From: an uncultured Rhodopirellula sp.
Lineage (GTDB): Bacteria > Planctomycetota > Planctomycetia > Pirellulales > Pirellulaceae
Direction of reading: 5' to 3'
Assembly (NCBI GenBank): GCA_913061385.1
Contig: CAJXTM010000176.1
Coordinates: forward strand, 1-7,143
DNA: 7,143 nt
The position numbers and the translations under genes are program-made. The notes under the pieces were generated by a model. The model was not told where the DNA came from, did no database searches, and saw only the letters and a program-made list of their open reading frames with translations. Of the stretch, positions 1-6,678 are shown in pieces; position 1 is the first letter of the stretch, and every line of letters starts with the position of its first letter.

Positions 1-47
1 CTACACGTAAGGAGTCGTCGGCAGCGTCAGATGTGTATAAGAGACAG
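1..47 (+). other. Nextera i5 sequencing adapter (not genomic)
   Basis: This is library adapter left on the contig. Positions 1-6 (CTACAC) are the end of the P5 segment, 7-14 (GTAAGGAG) match the i5 index known as S505/N505, and 15-28 (TCGTCGGCAGCGTC) are the Nextera read-1 primer segment. Positions 29-47 (AGATGTGTATAAGAGACAG) are the 19-bp Tn5 mosaic end. The arrangement is exact and in the standard order, so genomic sequence begins at 48. The ATG at 31 lies inside the adapter and creates a false start reading MCIRDR, a known contamination signature in translated databases. Confidence 0.98.
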
Positions 48-48
48 G

Positions 49-1533
49 ATCTTACTTGGGCAAGAAAAAAAGACGGTCACCACGAGGGGGAACGGAGATT
101 GGGAAGCCAGGTTTGCACCGCGAGACGCCTCCTTCGAACCAACGGTGCTTACGGTACGCTCTGGTGGGAAGTCAATCGAATTCAGGGATGTGGTGGTTGG
201 TGAAGTTTGGGTCTGCGCGGGGCAGTCAAATATGGAGTGGTCTGTTGCTGATTCCAACGGTGGGGTGGGTGAAATTGATGCATCCCAAGCACAGAACCTG
301 CGATTGCTGAATCTTGTCGGAGGGGCACGCGGATTTTCGGGTAGTTACGGCGTGCAACACCTAGACCGTTTGGAGCCGTCACGGTACTCACAGGGAGCAT
401 GGGAACAGGCGTCGCCAAACTCAGTCGGTCGGTTCTCTGCGGTTGCGTGGTTTTTTGCAGTTGAGCTACAGAAAAGACTGAACGTACCTGTGGGAGTGAT
501 TTGTCAAGCGGTGGGCGGAACACCCACCGAGGCCTGGGTCCCGCTTGATGCGCTTACGTCGGATCCAATTCTTCGCGGGCTCGTGAGTGCGAATTGGCTT
601 GATAACACGCGACTAAGCCAATTCTGTCGGGAACGGGGTGAGCAGAACTTGGTGACCGCGATGCAATCAGGGGAACCAATCCCTCGTGATGACCTTGGGC
701 CTCATCATTCGTTTAAGCCGGGATTTATGTGGCAGGCCGGAGTCGAGCCGCTGGTTCCCTATGCGATTCGTGGATTTGTTTGGTACCAAGGCGAATCGAA
801 CGCAGAGACACCGGAGCGGGCGATAGAGCAATCGCTGCTTTTCCCACTGTTGATTAAACAATGGCGAGACGCGTGGAACCAGGGAGAACTTCCATTTCTT
901 TTTGTTCAGCTACCTGCACTCAATCGTCCGGATTGGCCGCTCTTTCGGGAAGTGCAAAGGCGAGTTCAGAAAAAAGTTCCGAACGTTGGCATGGCGGTCA
1001 CCATGGATCTTGGACATCGCTCGAATGTTCATCCCACAGAGAAACGTTCCGTCGCACGAAGACTTGCCGGGCTGGCGCTTGGTAGTACTTACTCAATGAA
1101 CGAAGAGGCTCTGTACGCGGGACCCGTGGTGACCAGCGTGAAAATAGAGGGGCGTTCGGTGATTCTTGACTTTGCGAACGTAGGTCAGGGACTCGAGGCA
1201 TCAGATGCTCAGGAGTTGAGGCACTTTGAAATCTCTGGACCCGACGGCACCTTCTTCTCTGCCTTAGCGATAATTGTCGGAAGACAACGCGTCAAGGTCG
1301 AGAGTGACAAGGTGATGAAGCCGCAAGCGGTCAGGTACGGTTGGGAGCCGTTTCCAGAGCCAGAGCTCAATCTCACTAATAGCAAGGGGATCCCAGCATC
1401 GCCGTTTTCCACACTTTCTGATCAAGAGCTGTACGAAGTTGAAACCAAGCCTAACCCCGCCAATATGGGTCGCAACAAAATGACCAATGTGTTGCCCCTC
1501 ATCTCAAAAGACAATGGTCCTGAACTTGAGTGA
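49..1533 (+). CDS. Sialate O-acetylesterase family (SASA, SGNH-type) hydrolase, 5'-truncated
   Basis: A carbohydrate esterase of the SASA family (PF03629), whose members remove O-acetyl groups from sialic acids or other acetylated glycans, normally after export. Numbering below counts from the adapter-derived ATG at 31; genuine residues start at 7. The nucleophile block is GQSNMEW (64-70), with Ser66 the expected catalytic serine. GGTPTEAW (162-169) and WYQGESNA (251-258) are the following conserved blocks. The segment at 326-336, containing Asp326 and HP at 334-335, carries the likely catalytic Asp/His. The beta-rich stretch before the serine block fits the usual N-terminal domain, but the signal peptide and roughly the first 60-80 residues are missing because the contig begins inside the gene. 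The C-terminus continues about 40 residues past the usual ending near GIPASPF (453-459), with no recognisable domain. The true natural substrate cannot be read from the sequence; planctomycete members may act on marine polysaccharides rather than sialic acid. No terminator is visible after the stop. Confidence 0.9.
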   Translation: MLLGQEKKTVTTRGNGDWEARFAPRDASFEPTVLTVRSGGKSIEFRDVVVGEVWVCAGQSNMEWSVADSNGGVGEIDASQAQNLRLLNLVGGARGFSGSYGVQHLDRLEPSRYSQGAWEQASPNSVGRFSAVAWFFAVELQKRLNVPVGVICQAVGGTPTEAWVPLDALTSDPILRGLVSANWLDNTRLSQFCRERGEQNLVTAMQSGEPIPRDDLGPHHSFKPGFMWQAGVEPLVPYAIRGFVWYQGESNAETPERAIEQSLLFPLLIKQWRDAWNQGELPFLFVQLPALNRPDWPLFREVQRRVQKKVPNVGMAVTMDLGHRSNVHPTEKRSVARRLAGLALGSTYSMNEEALYAGPVVTSVKIEGRSVILDFANVGQGLEASDAQELRHFEISGPDGTFFSALAIIVGRQRVKVESDKVMKPQAVRYGWEPFPEPELNLTNSKGIPASPFSTLSDQELYEVETKPNPANMGRNKMTNVLPLISKDNGPELE

Positions 1534-1797
1534 TATTGTGAAATGGATGCGAGGACACCAAAACTATATAAGCTTGTCTCGGAAAAAGACCCGATTTGAA
1601 GCCGACGGTGTAACTCAGGATGGAAACCGTTACAACCAAGTGCATTGTCGGTCGACGAGCCGCATCTTGGGCCGTCCGTTGTTCCGCGGCTACCGCTTCG
1701 GCGTTTGGGTTTCGTTGTGTCAGTTTGGCAAGACGGAAATGAACTCGGTGCCCAACGAATGTCTGGAGGGGAGTCGCTGGGGTTCTTAATCTTTGTT

Positions 1798-1917
1798 TGC
1801 TTGAATGCCGTACCAGGGTGTCGCGTACAAGCATGTTGTCACACCTGAGTGTGTTGCTGCGGGTATTCGTGGGGCTTGATAGGGCTGGCTAACGACGTTT
1901 CCTGCTTGAATACCGTA
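1798..1917. repeat. Pair of 15-bp near-identical direct repeats, 105 bp apart
   Basis: TGCTTGAATGCCGTA at 1798-1812 and TGCTTGAATACCGTA at 1903-1917 differ at one base of 15. The core TGCTTG recurs at 1998-2003 and is inverted as CAAGCA at 1828-1833, so the first copy and the inverted copy could pair as a bulged stem across 1798-1833. Spacings of 105 and 95 bp are close to whole helical turns. These could be regulator binding sites for the downstream operon or relics of a short repeat family; nothing in the sequence decides between them. Confidence 0.45.
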
Positions 1918-1974
1918 ATTACAATTGATTTGTGGGGAGATAGCAGGCACGAAGTTGGTCGCGCAGAAAAGCGA

Positions 1975-1995
1975 GTATCCGGTTACAATGGATAC
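1975..1995. repeat. Small inverted repeat GTATCC-9 nt-GGATAC
   Basis: Perfect 6-bp arms GTATCC (1975-1980) and GGATAC (1990-1995) flank a 9-nt spacer, 49 bp before the start of the cytochrome/DUF1592 gene. Position and symmetry fit an operator half-site pair or a weak leader hairpin. Six-base arms occur easily by chance, so support is weak. Confidence 0.3.
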
Positions 1996-2044
1996 GGTGC
2001 TTGTGTTCGCACTCACCGCAAAATATTTCAGTTACGCGTGAATC

Positions 2045-5000
2045 ATGAATTACTGTATGTCACCTGACGTTGTGTGCCGTTTCATTGAGTATCGTCGCAC
2101 TACTGTTGTCGTTCTCGGGTTTATCGCTGGGTGTTGCACTGCGGTTTTAGGTAATGCGGTGGTAGGTAATGCGGTTGAGCCCGATACTTTGTTTCGGGTT
2201 CCTGCGGATGTTCAGGCGGTGTTTCGCGACAACTGTATCGACTGCCATAACGAGGACGTGGCCGAAGGAAATGTAGACTTGAGTCGCATTTCTGAACTCG
2301 GGTCATCAGAACGTTTTGAGTTATTGAATAAGGCGCAAGAGCAGTTGCACTTCGGGATCATGCCGCCTGAAGAGTCAGTGCAGCTTAGCTCGGTTGATCA
2401 AGGCAAGGTTCTTAAGTGGGTTCGGGCCGAACTAAGAGAGCATGGTGCATCGCGGCTTGAGGACAAGCTCAGAAAACCAGGTTACGGGAACTACCTTGAT
2501 CACGACGAGTTGTTCTCAGGGCGACACACACATTTGCAGCCGTTCACTTATGATCGACGTTGGCTAATCAGCGAATTTATTTTCGAAGCAAGGTTTAATG
2601 AGATTCTAAGTCACCGACCGTTTAAAACGATTGATGGAAAACGCCAGTACGTGATTGGTGATAATAACCGGCGAGTAAATTTAACGAATCCGTTCTTGTT
2701 GCCAACCAATACAGGTGTACGCTACTACGCCAACGCAACTTTAAACGGGGGTCATCTTTTGACCATGCTGACCAACGCCAAAGAAGCAGCGAACCATATG
2801 CTGTATTTGGCGGGTCGTGATCGCAGATATGTGCCGGCGATTTACGAAATCATGGACATGGAATGGACTCACGCTCGCACTTTAGCCGACCGCGAGAAAT
2901 TTCTGAAGCAGTTCATCGGAACAATTCTTGGGGAGATGTACGGAGAACAACACGTTGCTCTCTTGCCTGACTTCAAACCCGTTGTAATTAAGTCATCCGA
3001 TAGTACGGGTATCAAGAAGTCGCCATTCCACGCCGCCCAGCCTGGGGCACAGGAACTGGTAGTGTTGTTTCACTCGATGGAGAAGAATAGGAAGGACGGG
3101 GATAGCGACGCGGAGTGGATCGATAAATGTCAAAGAGATTGGTTCAATCAGGGTGATAGCGAACGTCTCATCACGACGCGTTTAACGTTTCTTGCGGGGT
3201 ATTTAGAAGAGTTCAGGGAACAGGTGGTGAGGCACCGCTACGCCAAGAAACACAAGCTTCCAGTTTATCGTCCTCGGGCAGATGAGGAGCAAACTGAAAT
3301 TGAGAATGCGGTTCGTGAGAATCGAAAATCCGGTGATCGGTATGTCGAGATAATCAACAAGTGTTTGGATCAGTGGAGAGTGCAGTTCCAGAACGAGAGG
3401 CAGTCGGTTGGTGTGCCTGCTCAGGAAACCATTGGTGCGCTCGTGCTGCAGTTGTATCAACTACTGTATCACCGGCCGCCTACTGAAGATGAACTTGTTA
3501 AATATGGTGAGCTGACCCATAAATATCTTGGACAGCTTGGGAATCTTGCTGGAATAAAGAAGCTGATACAGACGCTTATTTTGAAAACGGATTTTGTGTA
3601 TCGGAGTGAATTTGGTTCAGGGGATCCTGATGAGCATGGGCGACGAATGATGTCGGCGAGGGACGGTAGTTACGCAATTGCCTATGCAATCACGGATAGC
3701 AGTCCTGATTCAGAGTTGGAAAAAGCGGTAGCAGAAGGCAGACTTAATTCGAGAGCTGACTACAGACGTGAAGTGAAACGAATGTTGGCAGGCCGAGAAC
3801 AGTACTATGTGATTGACGAAGCCGTGCAGCGACTTCAGCTGACGGCTAGTATTACAAACACCCCGATTCGCAAGTTGAGGTTCTTTAGGGAGTTCTTCGG
3901 GTATCCTCAATTGCTTTCAATTTTCAAAGATAATAAACGCTTTGGCGGAAACTACGACAACGCCAAGGGGCGATTGGTAGGCGAGGCAGACAGATTGGTG
4001 GATCATATTCTAAACGCCGACAAGGACGTCTTTCACGAGTTACTGACAACGGAAAAGTTTTACGTCTACCACTCGGGCGATAACGCTGCGATGAGTGCGT
4101 CATCACAGCGTATCCGAGACATCTATGATCACTTCAAAGGCGTTGATTGGAAGAATTACACGTCAGATGACTTGGAAGTGCATGCTCCCTTCATCAAGGA
4201 AGTGAAGATGCGAGGTATGGGGCGAAATCCGAAAGATGATTTGCGTACGTTCAAGACGGTGATGACAAGCTTTACCACACGATTTGACAAGGGGCAGTCA
4301 GCGGCTGCACCGTTTGACTCTTTTCCTGCGCACGGGAAGAGCAACGCCGATACTAGGACAGGACTACAGCTGCGAAGCCCCGAGGTTGCTAAGTTTTTTA
4401 ATATCGAACTCGATGACTGGAACTATCCAGTAGTTCAGCCAGCGTATGTGCAACAGCGAAAAGGTATGTTGACGCACCCCGCGTGGCTGATTGCCCATGC
4501 ACAGAATACCGAAACTGATCCTGTCAGACGGGGGCGTTGGGTACAGGAGAAGCTTCTTGCCGGCACGGTGCCTGATCTTCCGATCACTGTTGATGCGGTG
4601 ATTCCCGAGGATCACCATCGGACTCTGAGGCAGCGGCTTGATGCAAAGACGGAGGAAGCCTACTGTTGGAAATGTCACCAGAAGATGAATCCACTTGGTC
4701 TGCCATTTGAAATCTACGATGACTTCGGTCGATATCGACAAAATGAATCTTTGGAGCATCCGGATAATTTGCTCAAAAAAGGACCTGATAAAGCGGCACC
4801 TCACGTTGACCTAAGAGATACCTACAAAACACTACCAGTGCAGGCAACTGGCACGCTTGTCGGTTCAGGAAGCGATTTGCTTGATGGCGATGTGACGGAC
4901 GCGCTGGACTTGATCGACAAACTTGATCGTTCCGAGCGGGTTCGACAATCTTTGATCCGCTATGCGTTCCGCTTTTTTATGGGGCGCAATGAAATGCTTT

Positions 5001-5125
5001 CTGACTCCAGAACGTTAATCGACGCAGATCAGGCGTACGTGAAAAGTGGCGGTAGCTTCGATGCTGTGATTGTGTCATTGTTAACCTCTGATTCATTTCT
5101 ATTCCGCAAAGAAAATCAGCACTGA
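2045..5125 (+). CDS. Exported Planctomycete-type cytochrome c / DUF1592-DUF1588-DUF1585 protein
   Basis: A 1026-residue exported protein of the multi-domain Planctomycete family that couples small cytochrome c-like modules to domains of unknown function. The N-terminus has RR at 17-18, a hydrophobic stretch at about 20-35 and a lipobox-like IAGC (27-30), so it is either a lipoprotein or cleaved near the GNA repeats at 36-43. Residues about 50-130 form the first haem module (PSCyt type): CIDCH at 64-68 and a likely Met106 ligand in GIMPPEE. Residues about 464-520 fit DUF1595 (ending in DFVYRSEF), about 535-740 DUF1592, about 800-898 DUF1588 with a second haem motif CWKCH (874-878) followed by NPLGLPFE, and about 930-1021 DUF1585. 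The usual DUF1587 segment (about 145-310) is hardly recognisable, and about 316-460 holds an internal duplication. The start is 2045 because an in-frame TGA lies at 2039-2041; Met5 is an alternative, and no clear Shine-Dalgarno is seen. One base separates its stop from the DUF1552 gene. Two c-type haems imply redox or electron-transfer capacity; the reaction is unknown. Confidence 0.88.
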   Translation: MNYCMSPDVVCRFIEYRRTTVVVLGFIAGCCTAVLGNAVVGNAVEPDTLFRVPADVQAVFRDNCIDCHNEDVAEGNVDLSRISELGSSERFELLNKAQEQLHFGIMPPEESVQLSSVDQGKVLKWVRAELREHGASRLEDKLRKPGYGNYLDHDELFSGRHTHLQPFTYDRRWLISEFIFEARFNEILSHRPFKTIDGKRQYVIGDNNRRVNLTNPFLLPTNTGVRYYANATLNGGHLLTMLTNAKEAANHMLYLAGRDRRYVPAIYEIMDMEWTHARTLADREKFLKQFIGTILGEMYGEQHVALLPDFKPVVIKSSDSTGIKKSPFHAAQPGAQELVVLFHSMEKNRKDGDSDAEWIDKCQRDWFNQGDSERLITTRLTFLAGYLEEFREQVVRHRYAKKHKLPVYRPRADEEQTEIENAVRENRKSGDRYVEIINKCLDQWRVQFQNERQSVGVPAQETIGALVLQLYQLLYHRPPTEDELVKYGELTHKYLGQLGNLAGIKKLIQTLILKTDFVYRSEFGSGDPDEHGRRMMSARDGSYAIAYAITDSSPDSELEKAVAEGRLNSRADYRREVKRMLAGREQYYVIDEAVQRLQLTASITNTPIRKLRFFREFFGYPQLLSIFKDNKRFGGNYDNAKGRLVGEADRLVDHILNADKDVFHELLTTEKFYVYHSGDNAAMSASSQRIRDIYDHFKGVDWKNYTSDDLEVHAPFIKEVKMRGMGRNPKDDLRTFKTVMTSFTTRFDKGQSAAAPFDSFPAHGKSNADTRTGLQLRSPEVAKFFNIELDDWNYPVVQPAYVQQRKGMLTHPAWLIAHAQNTETDPVRRGRWVQEKLLAGTVPDLPITVDAVIPEDHHRTLRQRLDAKTEEAYCWKCHQKMNPLGLPFEIYDDFGRYRQNESLEHPDNLLKKGPDKAAPHVDLRDTYKTLPVQATGTLVGSGSDLLDGDVTDALDLIDKLDRSERVRQSLIRYAFRFFMGRNEMLSDSRTLIDADQAYVKSGGSFDAVIVSLLTSDSFLFRKENQH
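2141..2176 (+). repeat. 15-bp tandem duplication in the signal-peptide region
   Basis: Unit GCGGTTTTAGGTAAT (2141-2155) is followed directly by GCGGTGGTAGGTAAT (2156-2170) and a partial third copy GCGGTT (2171-2176). The two full units differ at two bases. It encodes AVLGN-AVVGN-AV, a five-residue period just after the hydrophobic core and lipobox-like motif of the cytochrome/DUF1592 protein. High DNA identity suggests recent slippage; it lengthens the linker or cleavage region without breaking the frame. Confidence 0.75.
3086..3400 (+). repeat. Two copies of a 27-residue internal protein repeat
   Basis: Residues 348-374 (bases 3086-3166) and 426-452 (bases 3320-3400) of the cytochrome/DUF1592 protein align without gaps with 13 of 27 identities. 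Both begin NRKxGD, share ExIxKC around the single conserved cysteine (Cys362 and Cys440), then a tryptophan four residues later, and end in ER. The DNA copies are well diverged, so the duplication is old. It sits in the variable segment between the haem module and DUF1595. The lone cysteine lacks a CxxCH context, so it is not a haem site. Confidence 0.6.
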
Positions 5126-5126
5126 T

Positions 5127-6524
5127 ATGGCTACAAATCGAAGAGTGTTTTTCACGGGTGCGGCTCTGGGGGTTGGGGCCGCGACACTGGGTACCGGAAT
5201 TCGGCAAGCGTCGGCGGAAGAGGTGACGTCTGGTTATCCTCAGCGTTTCGTTTTTATCCGCAAATCCAATGGTGTGCGTCCCGATGAGGTCGCGATGCCA
5301 ACGTTTTCTGAAGCTGATAAGAAGCGTGATCGAGAAAAAGAGGCGTTTCAAATCGACTTGGCGAATCACGAATTGCCATCGTGGATGCGACCGTTGGAAG
5401 CACACAAAAACCAGCTCGCAGTTTTGCAGGGCCTCTCGTGTAAAATGAGCGAAAATGGTCACTGGTCTTATTCGTCCGTGATGGGTGCTTTTAAGTCGGG
5501 GCGGAATTCCCTGAGCGGAATTAAACGAGCCACCATTGATTTTGAGCTGGCGAGGTTGTCGCCCTCGCCGTTCGGCCATGTTGAACTTTCGTTGACCGGG
5601 AATTACAGCACTTTCCGAACCGGTATCGTCCCTGGATACTCGGCACCCGGCCCACATCAACGCAACTATTGCTACGCTGATCCACAGACTGCCTATAACG
5701 AACTGTTCAAATCAGTTGCCAATCCTGATGCCGTTGCCTCTGATAACGCGATGCTTAAGTTTTTGCAGGCGGAAGAGTCTTACAAAGCGAGTGTGCTTGG
5801 TGGTCACGAGAAACGTAAGATCAGTAATCACGTCGGCTCAATCGAGTCGATTCAAGCCAGGAATCTTGAAGTTGAAAAAATGTCGGGCTCGATTGCAGAG
5901 CATCTGCCGGAGATTGCCAGCGTGCATCTTGACGGCGGACACAATGCTACCACTCCCGAGAAACAGAAGGCGATGACTGATGTCCTGGTTGCTGCTCTCG
6001 TTACAGGTTTGACCAATGTAGTGACCTACACCATCGATGAATTGTCCACGCCCGTGAAGGGGCTGCCGGGGAATGAGGGTGATCATATCTCGCTTCATGA
6101 ACTTGGGCACAACGGTGGTTACAGCGGTGTGGCAGCAAACGAGATTCGTGAAAAAGTTCGAGCGGGGCACATGGATCAAGTTGCAGCGATCGTGGAAGGT
6201 TTGAAGGCCGCGCCCGAGGGTGGTGGGAATATGTTCGACAATACCGTTGTCATGTATTTTCCTGAGAACGGTGAGGGGCATCACAGTCATGGTACAGAGG
6301 CACCTTTTGTCGTTCTCGCTGGTGACAATTGCCGATTGGACATTGCCGGACAGTACATTCGGTTTCCGTTCCACGCGAATGAGGGCCACAAGACCATTGG
6401 CAATTGGTACACAACTTTATTGAATGCGTATGGCAATCCGCTTCCCCACTATGGTGACCTTGATTTAGAGATGTCACGGAAGAAATTTGATCAGGTTGGG
6501 GCAATTTCGCGGCTGGTGGTTTAG
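5127..6524 (+). CDS. DUF1552 (HXXSHH family) protein with Tat-like signal
   Basis: A 465-residue protein of the DUF1552 family (PF07586), commonly encoded beside DUF1592/DUF1588/DUF1585 proteins; its biochemical role is unknown. The N-terminus NRRVFFTG (4-11) followed by a hydrophobic run to about residue 24 and ASA (28-30) reads as a Tat signal with cleavage after Ala30, implying folding, perhaps around a cofactor, before export. Family-typical features are FVFIRKSNGV (41-50), LQGLS (100-104), the PHQRNYCYADPQTAYNELF segment (176-194), LDNTVV-like FDNTVV (370-375), and the C-terminal YTTLLNAYGNPLPHYGD (428-444). The signature HxxSHH aligns with HELGHN (324-329), so Ser is replaced by Gly327 and the last His by Asn329. 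A further His cluster, HHSHG, lies at 385-389. The start codon is one base after the preceding stop, so translational coupling is likely; an A-rich AAAGAAAA at 5108-5115 is only a weak ribosome site. It most likely works with the upstream haem protein. Confidence 0.87.
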   Translation: MATNRRVFFTGAALGVGAATLGTGIRQASAEEVTSGYPQRFVFIRKSNGVRPDEVAMPTFSEADKKRDREKEAFQIDLANHELPSWMRPLEAHKNQLAVLQGLSCKMSENGHWSYSSVMGAFKSGRNSLSGIKRATIDFELARLSPSPFGHVELSLTGNYSTFRTGIVPGYSAPGPHQRNYCYADPQTAYNELFKSVANPDAVASDNAMLKFLQAEESYKASVLGGHEKRKISNHVGSIESIQARNLEVEKMSGSIAEHLPEIASVHLDGGHNATTPEKQKAMTDVLVAALVTGLTNVVTYTIDELSTPVKGLPGNEGDHISLHELGHNGGYSGVAANEIREKVRAGHMDQVAAIVEGLKAAPEGGGNMFDNTVVMYFPENGEGHHSHGTEAPFVVLAGDNCRLDIAGQYIRFPFHANEGHKTIGNWYTTLLNAYGNPLPHYGDLDLEMSRKKFDQVGAISRLVV

Positions 6525-6587
6525 TATCCGTTTTTCAGGGTTGTGGGGCGGACGGTGCATGGATGAAGCGAACATGTTTTAGCGGGA

Positions 6588-6600
6588 ACCGAGACTCGGT
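6588..6600. terminator. Weak hairpin, possible shared terminator stem
   Basis: ACCGA (6588-6592), loop GAC, TCGGT (6596-6600) form a 5-bp stem between convergent genes, where a bidirectional terminator would be expected. The stem is short and is followed only by GTTTC, not a T-run, so function is doubtful. Confidence 0.2.
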
Positions 6601-6634
6601 GTTTCAGGCTGCGTCGCTCAGGCAATGCTGGTCA

Positions 6635-6668
6635 AAACTTAAGTTTCCGGTCGCAGAACACTGCAGTG
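6635..6668. repeat. Two adjacent perfect palindromes
   Basis: AAACTTAAGTTT (6635-6646, 12 bp) and CACTGCAGTG (6659-6668, 10 bp) are both perfect self-complementary palindromes separated by 12 bp, just beyond the 3' end of the minus-strand gene. They could bind dimeric proteins or form small cruciforms, but neither makes a strong RNA hairpin because there is no loop beyond the stem bases. Confidence 0.4.
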
Positions 6669-6678
6669 AGCGGCATCG

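Larger units (their letters stand above)
1534..2044. other. 511-bp intergenic region without a convincing gene
   Basis: No reading frame here looks like a conserved protein. The longest ones (1487-1789 plus; 1499-1834 minus; 1645-1848 plus) have atypical, Arg/Ser/Cys-rich compositions and no recognised motif, and they overlap one another in different frames. A tiny frame at 1543-1599 (18 codons) has no support. The region holds short repeats built around TGCTTG (1798, 1903, 1998, and inverted at 1828) and a small inverted repeat at 1975-1995. It presumably contains the promoter of the downstream gene pair, but I cannot identify a -35/-10 pair with acceptable spacing. A decayed gene is possible. 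The TGA at 2039-2041, in frame with the next gene, bounds how far upstream that gene can start. Confidence 0.6.
6525..6678. other. 154-bp intergenic region between convergent genes
   Basis: Stop codons of the DUF1552 gene (plus) and the TPR-like gene (minus) face each other across this gap. No credible gene is present; the short frame 6563-6748 runs antisense into the TPR gene. The gap contains a small hairpin candidate (6588-6600) and two perfect palindromes (6635-6646 and 6659-6668). No strong GC-rich stem followed by a T-run, as in a classical intrinsic terminator, is visible in either direction. Confidence 0.6.

Noticed and set aside
31..48. ATG at 31 as the natural start of the esterase gene
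   Set aside because: The codons lie in adapter sequence (MCIRDR), and the family N-terminus is missing; the gene is truncated.
1487..1789. 100-residue plus-strand frame overlapping the end of the esterase gene
   Set aside because: It starts inside the esterase gene in another frame, has atypical composition and resembles nothing recognisable; kept only as part of the intergenic description.
1906..1989. TACAAT hexamers at 1920 and 1984 as -10 promoter boxes
   Set aside because: No -35-like hexamer lies at a 16-18 bp distance; nearest candidates are spaced 8 or 23 bp.
4977..5660. 227-residue minus-strand open frame
   Set aside because: It lies antisense across the end of the haem protein gene and the start of the DUF1552 gene, has an Arg/His-rich shadow-like composition and no recognisable motif.
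6096..6110. Calling the DUF1552 protein a zinc metalloprotease because of HELGH
   Set aside because: The whole-protein pattern fits DUF1552, the third metzincin ligand is absent, and a five-residue motif alone is not enough; reported as an observation only.
5838..6389. 183-residue minus-strand open frame
   Set aside because: It is entirely antisense to the well-supported DUF1552 gene and shows no family features.
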